From NCBI GenBank assembly GCA_937996795.1, contig CALKUH010000047.1, forward strand, positions 45,127 through 109,126: a DNA stretch of 64,000 nucleotides, given 5' to 3'. The notes below the pieces were generated by a model. It had not been told where the DNA came from. It ran no database searches and saw only the letters and a list, made by a program, of their open reading frames with translations. A program made the position numbers and the translations under genes. Shown piece after piece: positions 18,620 through 25,531 of the stretch; within the stretch, counting starts at the first letter, position 1; each line of letters begins with the position of its first letter. The DNA comes from an uncultured Verrucomicrobiota bacterium (GTDB taxonomy: Bacteria; Verrucomicrobiota; Kiritimatiellia; CAIVKH01).

Positions 18620-19852
18620 ATGAAAGCGAAACAGGCGGAAGCGGCGACGGTCCAGGACCGGTTTGACAGCATTCCAGATGCGCTGCAGGCGCTGGCCCGC
18701 GGCGAACTGGTGGTGGTCGTGGATGACGAGCGCCGCGAAAACGAGGGCGATCTCGTTCTCGCCGCCGAAAAGGTTACGCCGGAAGCCATCCGCTTCATGG
18801 CCCGCCACGGCTGCGGGCTGATTTGCGTCGCGCTGGAGCGCGAGCAACTGGCCCGGCTCGGCCTGTCGCGCATGGCGCCACACGGAAGCGGAGATCCGTT
18901 TCGCACCGCGTTCATGGAATCCGTCGATGCGCGCCACGGCATCAGCACGGGCATCAGCGCATCAGATCGCGCGCACACCATTTCCCTGTTGTGCGACCCG
19001 GCCACGTCGGCGGCCGAACTGATCCGTCCCGGCCATGTGTTTCCGCTCGAGGCCATGCCGGGCGGCGTGCTGCGGCGTCCCGGTCACACGGAATCGGCCG
19101 TGGATCTTGCGCGGCTGGCGGGACTCCGCCCCGCGGGCGTGATCTGCGAGATCCTTCGCGAGGACGGCGAGATGGCGCGACGCCCGGACCTGTTTGCGTT
19201 TGCCCGCGCGCATGGCCTCCGGATCGTCACGGTCAATGCCCTGGTCCAACACCGCCGCTCGACCGAGACGCTGATTGAACTGGAGGAGGAAATCGACCTC
19301 CCGACCACGTTCGGTCCCTTCCGCCTGCGCATGTACCGCTCGGCCGTCGACGACAAGCATCATCTGGCGATTTTTGCCGGGGCGCCGTGGGACCAGCCGG
19401 CGCCGCTGGTGCGCGTGCACAGCGAGTGCCTCACCGGGGACGCCTTCGGTTCAATGCGGTGTGATTGCGGATCGCAGCTCCAGCAGGCGATGAAATTGAT
19501 CGGCGAAAGCGGACATGGCGTCCTGATCTACCTGCGCCAGGAAGGGCGCGGCATTGGCTTGGAGCAGAAAATCCGCGCCTATGCGCTGCAAGAGGAAGGC
19601 CTGGATACGGTGGAGGCCAATGAGCAGCTCGGTTTCGAGGCGGACGCGCGCGACTATTCGCTGGCGGCGCAGATGCTGAAGGACCTGGGCGTGAGCCGCT
19701 GCCGGCTCATCACGAACAATCCTCGCAAGGTTTCCGGGCTGGAGGCCTACGGTGTCCCGGTGGAAGAGCGGGTCCCGCTGCTTCCGTCGCCGACGCCGCA
19801 CAACGAGCGCTATTTGAAAACCAAGAAGGCCAAACTGGGCCATCTGCTGTAA
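18620..19852 (+). CDS. ribBA: Bifunctional DHBP synthase / GTP cyclohydrolase II RibBA
   Basis: Fusion enzyme (410 residues). The N-terminal RibB half makes 3,4-dihydroxy-2-butanone 4-phosphate (VVVVDDERRENEGDLVLAAE; HTESAVDLARLAGL). The C-terminal RibA half opens GTP (from about residue 210), with its zinc cysteines in SECLTGDAFGSMRCDCGSQ, and YLRQEGRGIGLEQK, and the end ITNNPRKVSGLEAYG. I chose the ATG at 18620 because earlier in-frame starts translate the riboswitch terminator. No Shine-Dalgarno sequence fits between the terminator T-run and the ATG. Next gene ribH starts 14 bases on. Confidence 0.96.
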   Translation: MKAKQAEAATVQDRFDSIPDALQALARGELVVVVDDERRENEGDLVLAAEKVTPEAIRFMARHGCGLICVALEREQLARLGLSRMAPHGSGDPFRTAFMESVDARHGISTGISASDRAHTISLLCDPATSAAELIRPGHVFPLEAMPGGVLRRPGHTESAVDLARLAGLRPAGVICEILREDGEMARRPDLFAFARAHGLRIVTVNALVQHRRSTETLIELEEEIDLPTTFGPFRLRMYRSAVDDKHHLAIFAGAPWDQPAPLVRVHSECLTGDAFGSMRCDCGSQLQQAMKLIGESGHGVLIYLRQEGRGIGLEQKIRAYALQEEGLDTVEANEQLGFEADARDYSLAAQMLKDLGVSRCRLITNNPRKVSGLEAYGVPVEERVPLLPSPTPHNERYLKTKKAKLGHLL

Positions 19853-19866
19853 GATAGGGAGATCCC

Positions 19867-20343
19867 ATGAACATCATCACTGGAGACGGCATCGGAAAAG
19901 GGCTGCGCATCGGGATCGGCATCAGCCGGTTCAACGACCTCTTCACACGCAACCTGCTGCAGGGCGCGACGGAGTCGCTGCTGCGCCTGGGCGTGCGTGA
20001 TGAAGACATCACGGTTGTGTGGGTGCCGGGGGCGTTTGAGCTGCCGTCCGTCCTGCGTCCCATGGCGGCGTCTGGCAACTACCATGCGTTGATTGCGCTG
20101 GGCGTCGTGATCCAGGGTTCCACGGGCCATGCGGAAATCATCAACCGCCAGGTGGCGTCCGCGTGCGCGCAGATCGCGGCGGATACCGGCGTCCCGGTGA
20201 TCGACGGGGTCATCGGCGCGCAGAACACCGACCAGGCGATGGAGCGATCCGGCGGCAAGCAGGGGAATCGCGGCTGGAGCGCGGCGGAGACGGCGGTCGA
20301 AATGGCGAACGTGCTGAAGAAGCTTCGCAAAGAGGCCGTATGA
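19867..20343 (+). CDS. ribH: 6,7-dimethyl-8-ribityllumazine synthase RibH
   Basis: Lumazine synthase (158 residues), which joins the RibBA butanone product to the pyrimidine intermediate. The motifs are GISRFNDLFTRNLLQGA, WVPGAFELPSVLRPM, VIQGSTGHAEIINRQV with the catalytic His, and the phosphate-binding ERSGGKQGNRGW. The usual IRG before the His reads IQG here. The start is at 19867 with AGGGAGATCCC upstream. The stop overlaps nusB (ATGA at 20340). Confidence 0.95.
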   Translation: MNIITGDGIGKGLRIGIGISRFNDLFTRNLLQGATESLLRLGVRDEDITVVWVPGAFELPSVLRPMAASGNYHALIALGVVIQGSTGHAEIINRQVASACAQIAADTGVPVIDGVIGAQNTDQAMERSGGKQGNRGWSAAETAVEMANVLKKLRKEAV

Positions 20344-20789
20344 GCGGGCGCCATGACGGTCGCACGCTGGCCGTGCAATTCCTCTTCCAGCGTGACTTTA
20401 ACGACGGCGACCTCGAGGAGGCGCTGAAGCAATTCTGGCTGGATCAGGACGCCACCACCAAGGTGCGCGCGTTTGCGGAGGAACTCATCCGCGGCGTCGA
20501 ACAGCACCGCGCGGCGCTGGACGCGCAGCTACAGAAGTGCGCCGAGCACTGGGATGTCAAACGCATGGGCGGCGTGGACCGCAATGTGATGCGTGTCGCG
20601 TTGTTCGAGATGCTGCACCGTCCGGACATCCCCCCGGTGGTTTCCATCAACGAGGCCGTGGACCTGGCGAAGGAACTCAGTTCCGACGAGTCGGGGCGCT
20701 TTGTGAACGGCATCCTCGATCGCGCGCGCAAGGAACTCAACCGGCCCGCGCGCGCGGCGGAACTCGCGCGCGCCAAGACTGCGGGATGA
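20340..20789 (+). CDS. nusB: Transcription antitermination factor NusB
   Basis: All-helical NusB protein (149 residues), which binds boxA RNA with NusE in rRNA antitermination. Key stretches are RTLAVQFLFQRDFND, VRAFAEELIRGVEQH, DRNVMRVALFEMLHRPDIPPVVSINEAVDLAKELSSDESGRFVNG and GILDRARKEL. The ATG at 20340 overlaps the ribH stop; longer upstream readings lie inside ribH. ribH-nusB adjacency is common in bacteria, but here nusB also overlaps ftsY, so both are coupled to the riboflavin transcript. Confidence 0.95.
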   Translation: MSGRHDGRTLAVQFLFQRDFNDGDLEEALKQFWLDQDATTKVRAFAEELIRGVEQHRAALDAQLQKCAEHWDVKRMGGVDRNVMRVALFEMLHRPDIPPVVSINEAVDLAKELSSDESGRFVNGILDRARKELNRPARAAELARAKTAG

Positions 20790-21748
20790 CGGCCATGGTG
20801 ACGTGGATCCATGCGCTGTCCCGGACGCGGAAGCAATTCGCCAACGCGCTTTCGCGCGTCTTCAGCCGCAGTGAGCAGGGGGAGAAGGTTGACCAGGATA
20901 CGTTGGACGAGTTGGAGGCGACGCTCCTGCTCGCGGACATCCCGGCGGCCCTGGCGGCGGAATTGACCGCCGAACTCTCGCGCGCCTACAAGGGCCTCCG
21001 CGTGGATGCGCGCGACATGCTGCGCCAGCTGATGACCCGCGCGCTCGGACCTGCGCAGCCGTACGACTGGCCGAGGCAGGACCCGCTGCTGAGCCTGCTG
21101 GTCGTCGGCATCAACGGTTCGGGCAAGACGACCACCTGCGCGAAGCTCGCGGGGATTGCGAAACGCGCGGGCCGTCGCCCGCTGCTGGGCGCGGCGGACA
21201 CCTTTCGCGCCGCGGGTTCGGATCAACTGAAGATCTGGGCCGACCGGGTGGGCTGTGAGTCGGTGATTGGCCAGACCGGCGCGGATGCCGCCGCTGTGGC
21301 CTATGACGCGCTGGCCGCGGCCCGCGCGCGGATGTGCGACATCGCGATCGTCGACACGGCGGGCCGCATGCATACCAAGCAGCCGCTGATGGAGGAGCTG
21401 GGCAAGGTGCGGCGGTCCATGGCGAAACACACGCCCGGCGCGCCACATGAAATCTGGCTCGTGCTCGACGCGGCGCTGGGGCAGAACGCCCTTGCGCAGG
21501 CGCGGCTCTTTCATGAGGCGGCGCCGCTCACCGGTCTGGTCATCTCCAAGCTGGATGGGTCGGCCAAGGCCGGTTTTGTCTTCTCGATCGCCCGCGAATT
21601 GAAGGCGCCGATCCGCTATGTCGGGTTGGGCGAGGGGATGGACGATTTGGCGCCGTTCGATCCCGCCTCGTTCGTGGATGCGCTGCTGGGCTATGAGTCG
21701 CCGTACAAGAACACCTTTCGTGAAGAAACCGAGCCTGCCCGCGGATGA
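20786..21748 (+). CDS. ftsY: Signal recognition particle receptor FtsY
   Basis: SRP receptor GTPase (320 residues) that docks SRP-ribosome complexes at the membrane. It has the N domain (about residues 1-90), then the P-loop GINGSGKTTTCAKLAGIA near residue 108, the ADTFRAAGSDQLKIW insertion-box motif, DTAGRM near 190, SKLDGSAKAG, and the closing GLGEGMDDLAPFDPASFVDALL. It lacks the acidic A domain of the E. coli protein, as in many bacteria. The ATG at 20786 overlaps the nusB stop (ATGA). The end overlaps ribD. ftsY inside a riboflavin operon is an unusual arrangement. Confidence 0.96.
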   Translation: MTAMVTWIHALSRTRKQFANALSRVFSRSEQGEKVDQDTLDELEATLLLADIPAALAAELTAELSRAYKGLRVDARDMLRQLMTRALGPAQPYDWPRQDPLLSLLVVGINGSGKTTTCAKLAGIAKRAGRRPLLGAADTFRAAGSDQLKIWADRVGCESVIGQTGADAAAVAYDALAAARARMCDIAIVDTAGRMHTKQPLMEELGKVRRSMAKHTPGAPHEIWLVLDAALGQNALAQARLFHEAAPLTGLVISKLDGSAKAGFVFSIARELKAPIRYVGLGEGMDDLAPFDPASFVDALLGYESPYKNTFREETEPARG

Positions 21749-22853
21749 GGCGTGGATGTTGCGCGCGATCGCGCTCGCGCGACGGGCGGAGGGGCTGACG
21801 CGCCCGAATCCGCCGGTGGGCGCCGTGCTTGTGAAGCACGGACGCGTCGTCGGCGAGGGGTATCACCGGCGGGCGGGCGGACCGCACGCCGAAGTGTTTG
21901 CCTTCCGCAAGGCCGGCGCAAAGGCGCGCGGCGCCACGCTCTATGTCACGCTTGAACCGTGCTCCACCTGGGGGCGTACGCCGCCGTGTGTGGAGGCGAT
22001 CATGAAGCACGGCGTCAAACGGGTGGTCGTGGGCGTGCGCGACCCGAATCCCCGCCACGCCGGACGCGGACTCGACATCCTGCGCCAGGCCGGCATCGAG
22101 GTGGTGACCGGCGTAGAGGCCGGGGCGTGCCAGGCGTTGTTGGATCCGTTCGCTTCGTGGATGACGCGGAAGCGTCCCTGGGTCACGCTGAAGATGGGCG
22201 TCTCGTTGGATGGACGCATCGCGGATGCGTCAGGGCGATCGCGTTGGATCACGGGTCCGGAAGCGCGTCGCGAAGTGCACTCGCTGCGCCGCCGCGTGGA
22301 CGCGATTCTCGTGGGGCGCCGGACGGTTGCCGCGGACAATCCCTCGCTCCTTCCTGCGCCCGCGTATGGGCGCAAACCGTTGCGCGTCGTCTTGGATCCC
22401 CGCGGACGCCTCTCGCTGAAGACGCGCGTGCTGTCGGATGGATTGTTTCGGCAGACGCTCGTGTTCACAGGCGCGTCGGAGCGTTCCGCCTATGTCAAGA
22501 CGCTGCGGGCGCGCGGAATCGATGTGGAACGAGTGCCGCTCCGGCGCGGGGTATTCTCCCTCGCGCGCGTGATGCAGGCGCTGGCGACGAAAAACATCCT
22601 GCATGTCCTGTGCGAAGGCGGCGGGGCGCTGGCTGCGTCGCTGATCCGCGAGGAACTTGTGGATGAGGCGTGGTGGTTCATCGCGCCGCGCGTGCTCGGC
22701 GGAACGGGCTCGGCATCCGTGGCGGGTTCCGGCTGGCCGCTGGCGGAAGCCCCGGCCTGGCGCGTGGTGGACTGCCAGCGCCTCGGTTCGGATGTTTGGA
22801 TTCGGGCTCGGCCCGGGAGGTCAACATGTTCACCGGCATCATCCAGCAGGTAG
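21720..22853 (+). CDS. ribD: Bifunctional riboflavin deaminase/reductase RibD
   Basis: Two-domain enzyme (377 residues from GTG 21720). The N-terminal deaminase has RPNPPVGAVLVKHGRVVGEGYH, the zinc His in GGPHAEVFAF and zinc cysteines in LEPCSTWGRTPPCVEAI. The reductase domain has VTLKMGVSLDGRIAD, RSRWITGPEARREVHSLR, DAILVGRRTVAADNPSL and CEGGGALAASLI. GTG 21720 adds VKKPSLPADEAW, which matches the usual DE-x-W/Y-M opening and overlaps ftsY by 29 bases; ATG 21756 with GAGG upstream is a real alternative and would begin MLRAIALARR. The usual His after PCS is Thr. Confidence 0.93.
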   Translation: MKKPSLPADEAWMLRAIALARRAEGLTRPNPPVGAVLVKHGRVVGEGYHRRAGGPHAEVFAFRKAGAKARGATLYVTLEPCSTWGRTPPCVEAIMKHGVKRVVVGVRDPNPRHAGRGLDILRQAGIEVVTGVEAGACQALLDPFASWMTRKRPWVTLKMGVSLDGRIADASGRSRWITGPEARREVHSLRRRVDAILVGRRTVAADNPSLLPAPAYGRKPLRVVLDPRGRLSLKTRVLSDGLFRQTLVFTGASERSAYVKTLRARGIDVERVPLRRGVFSLARVMQALATKNILHVLCEGGGALAASLIREELVDEAWWFIAPRVLGGTGSASVAGSGWPLAEAPAWRVVDCQRLGSDVWIRARPGRSTCSPASSSR

Positions 22854-23425
22854 GCGCGATCGATTCCGTTTCGTTGAGCGGCGGCACGGGCACGCTGCGC
22901 ATTCGCGCCGCGGAGTGGACCCCGCCGCTGGCCATCGGAGAGAGTGTGGCGGTGGAAGGCGTGTGCCTGACGCTCACGGAACAACGCGGAAATACGCTCG
23001 CCTTTGATCTGCTGCGCGAAACGCTGGATCGCACGAATCTGGGCCGGAAGAAGACGGGCGACCGGGTGAACCTGGAGCGTGCGCTGCGCGTGGGCGATCC
23101 GCTCGGGGGCCATTTTGTCACGGGTCATGTGGACTCGACCGGCGCCGCGCGCAAGATCACGCCCGCCGGCCGCGATTGGATCCTTGAAATCGCCTGCGCG
23201 CCGGAATGGATGGCCCAGATTATTCCGAAAGGATCCATCGCCGTGTCGGGTGTGAGCCTGACGCTTGTCGACGTGATGCGCGACGGCTTTACCGTGCATC
23301 TCATCCCGCATACGTGGTCGAACACGTCCCTCTCCGCGCTGCGCCCGGGTGATGCGGTGAACCTGGAGACGGATATGCTGGGCAAGTACGTCCAGCGGTT
23401 GTTGGACGCCCGCGCCTCGCGCTGA
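22826..23425 (+). CDS. ribE: Riboflavin synthase alpha subunit RibE
   Basis: Trimeric riboflavin synthase (199 residues) that dismutates lumazine into riboflavin. It starts MFTGIIQQVGAIDSV, the invariant MFTGII opening, and has two lumazine-binding repeats; GESVAVEGVCLT in the first and GSIAVSGVSLTLVDV in the second mark the internal duplication. LGGHFVTGHVDSTGA and NLETDMLGKYVQRLL are also typical. The ATG at 22826 has GGGAGG 5 bases upstream and overlaps the ribD end by 28 bases. It is the last gene of the riboswitch operon and completes the pathway. Confidence 0.97.
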   Translation: MFTGIIQQVGAIDSVSLSGGTGTLRIRAAEWTPPLAIGESVAVEGVCLTLTEQRGNTLAFDLLRETLDRTNLGRKKTGDRVNLERALRVGDPLGGHFVTGHVDSTGAARKITPAGRDWILEIACAPEWMAQIIPKGSIAVSGVSLTLVDVMRDGFTVHLIPHTWSNTSLSALRPGDAVNLETDMLGKYVQRLLDARASR

Positions 23426-23428
23426 CGG

Positions 23429-24502
23429 CTACGTGCTCTCCGGGAGCGAGGGTGCGGCGCCTTGGGCGACGCCGTCGATTTGCTCGAGTTTCTGCCCGAC
23501 CTTGTCGAATCGTTTCTGGGCGTCGTCGTACTTCTTTCGCGCGTTGTCGAGATGGTCCCCGACAAGGCGGAACGCGTCGCCAAAGCGGGCGAACTCCGTG
23601 TGAACGCGCGAAAGCTGGTTGATGACCTCGCGCGCGCTTTCCTCGATCCGCATGCCCTTCAGGCCCAGCAACACGGTCTGGAGATAGGCATAGAAACTGT
23701 TCGGCGAAACCGGAATCACCCGCCGTTTCAGCGCGTACTCAAAAAGCGCGCCGTCTCCCGCCAGCTCGTCGTCCTTGATGATGGTCTCGTAGTACACATT
23801 CTCGGCGGGGATATACATGAGGGCGAAATCAAAGGTGCCCTCGTCGGGGCGGATATATTTCTTCGCGATGGCGTCGATGTGTTTCTTTACGTCCGCGATG
23901 AAGGTGCGTCGCGCCGCCTTGCGTTCCTCATCCGTGCCCGCCTTGACGACGCGCTGGAAATTTTCGAGCGGGAACTTCGCGTCGACCGGCACGAGTCCGG
24001 CCTTCAAGGCGATGACGGCATCCACGGTTTCGCCGCCCTGGAAGCCGTGCTGCATGACGAAATGATCGGGCGGCAGGATCTGGGCGAGCAGGTCGCCGAG
24101 GAAGAGTTCGCCGATGTTGCCGCGCAATTTCGGGGATCGGAGGATGTCCTGCAGGCTGGCGATATCCTTGCCGATCTCGGCGAGGTGCTGGGTCTTTTCC
24201 GCCAGCTGCCCGAGGTTCTGCCGCACATCGTTGATGACGCGCGCCGCGCCGTCGAGGCGTTCATCCATCGCCCGGCGGGTGCCGTCGAGGGATTGCACGA
24301 CCTGTCCCTGCAGCGTGGCGACGCTCTGGCGCAGCCCTTCAACCTGGCTGCTGAATCCCATGACTTGTCCCTTCAGTTCCGCGAGCAGGTGCTGGTCTTC
24401 GGGTCTCGGCTTGAGCGCCGCCAGGCGGGCGGGCAGCCAGGCCAGCAGGCCGATGAGCAGGAGGACGGCGAGGCCGAGGAGGATCGGGATGATGAGCGAC
24501 AT
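23429..24502 (-). CDS. rmuC: DNA recombination protein RmuC
   Basis: RmuC family protein (357 residues), linked in E. coli to limiting inversions at short repeats. It has an N-terminal membrane helix (IPILLGLAVLLLIGLLAWL), then a coiled-coil region (about residues 35-105), then the PD-(D/E)XK nuclease-like RmuC domain with RSPKLRGNIGELFLGDLLAQILP, VDAVIALKAGLVPVDAKFPLENF, FALMYIPAENVYYE and VIPVSPNSFYAYLQTVLLGLKGM. It converges with ribE 3 bases away. It is shorter than the E. coli protein, mainly at the N-terminus. Confidence 0.93.
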   Translation of the reverse strand: MSLIIPILLGLAVLLLIGLLAWLPARLAALKPRPEDQHLLAELKGQVMGFSSQVEGLRQSVATLQGQVVQSLDGTRRAMDERLDGAARVINDVRQNLGQLAEKTQHLAEIGKDIASLQDILRSPKLRGNIGELFLGDLLAQILPPDHFVMQHGFQGGETVDAVIALKAGLVPVDAKFPLENFQRVVKAGTDEERKAARRTFIADVKKHIDAIAKKYIRPDEGTFDFALMYIPAENVYYETIIKDDELAGDGALFEYALKRRVIPVSPNSFYAYLQTVLLGLKGMRIEESAREVINQLSRVHTEFARFGDAFRLVGDHLDNARKKYDDAQKRFDKVGQKLEQIDGVAQGAAPSLPEST

Positions 24503-24565
24503 GGCGTGGATTATGAACCACGAGCCGCGGGCCGCGTCACGGAGAAATACCGGTGCGTCGGAGGC

Positions 24566-25408
24566 TCAGCGGACGAGCAGGACCGGAATGTGGGACTGCG
24601 TGATGAGCGTATGCGTGGTGCTGCCCAGGATCATTTCGCGGATGCGCGAGTGGCCATAGGCGCCCACAACAATTAATTCGCAGCCCAATTCCTCCGCCTT
24701 CAGCGGGATCATTTGGTCCGGGCGCCCTTCGACCACGAGGTTGGCGGCCGCGCATTCATGGGCGCGCGCCATGCGGATGCCGTCCTCGGCCCGCTCGCGC
24801 GCGAGCGCCAGGTCGTGTGAGTCGGCGACGGACAGGATGACCAGCGGCGCTTGCAGGGCGAGGGCCAGTTCGATGGCCTCATGCAGGGCCTTGCTGGAGT
24901 GCGCGCTGCCGTCGAAGGCGCACAAAATCTTCGTGATCGGCCTGAACACATTCGGCGTGACCAGGCACGGTTTGACCGAGTGCCGGGCCACGCGCTCGAC
25001 CGTCGAGCCGATAAATTCGCCGGTGAGTTCCGCATGTTCGCCGTTCTGGCCGAGGACGATCATTTCGGCGCGCGCCTCCTCCTCAAGGATGATGCGCGCG
25101 GGATGGCCCATTTTCAGCTGGGCTTCCATATCGAGCCCTTCGCTCTCCGCGAGATTGAGCAGCGCGCCGATGACCGCCTCGCCCTTTTGCTGCAGCAGGT
25201 CCCGGAATTGCTTGAGCTGGCCGCTGAACGGCTGGGCGCCAATCCATCCGGAGATATCCGCCAGCAACGGGCCCTCCAGCAGGCGCGAGTCGAGGATATG
25301 GCAGCCGGTGACTTTCGCGCCGAGCCGCTTTGCGAGGAACACGGCGTACCGTGAAGCCGTGTCGCCGCCTTCCGAGCCATCGGTGAACACCATCAGCGTC
25401 TTGATCAT
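24566..25408 (-). CDS. Tandem-domain universal stress protein
   Basis: A 280-residue protein with two UspA domains. The first runs from MIKTLMVFTDGSEGGDTASRYAV to about residue 140, with GQNGEHAELTGEFIGSTVERVARHSVKPCLV. The second starts at ITKILCAFDGSAHSSKALHEAI and ends VVGAYGHSRIREMILGSTTHTLITQSHIPVLLV. That last stretch carries the G-x2-G-x9-GS ATP-binding pattern. The ATG at 25408 has an AAAGGAG site 8 bases upstream. The open frame continues far upstream on this strand, across ftsK, but that part has no coding sense. Confidence 0.93.
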   Translation of the reverse strand: MIKTLMVFTDGSEGGDTASRYAVFLAKRLGAKVTGCHILDSRLLEGPLLADISGWIGAQPFSGQLKQFRDLLQQKGEAVIGALLNLAESEGLDMEAQLKMGHPARIILEEEARAEMIVLGQNGEHAELTGEFIGSTVERVARHSVKPCLVTPNVFRPITKILCAFDGSAHSSKALHEAIELALALQAPLVILSVADSHDLALARERAEDGIRMARAHECAAANLVVEGRPDQMIPLKAEELGCELIVVGAYGHSRIREMILGSTTHTLITQSHIPVLLVR

Positions 25409-25531
25409 GCTGTACGGCTCCTTTCGCAGGGGACCACGAATGCAGTGTAGGGGGCGTGGCGGACCCTGTCGAGTTCTTCTGGTTGCATACCTCTCTTGCT
25501 CTTGGGTCCCGGCGGTTGTTATGCTGCGCCG

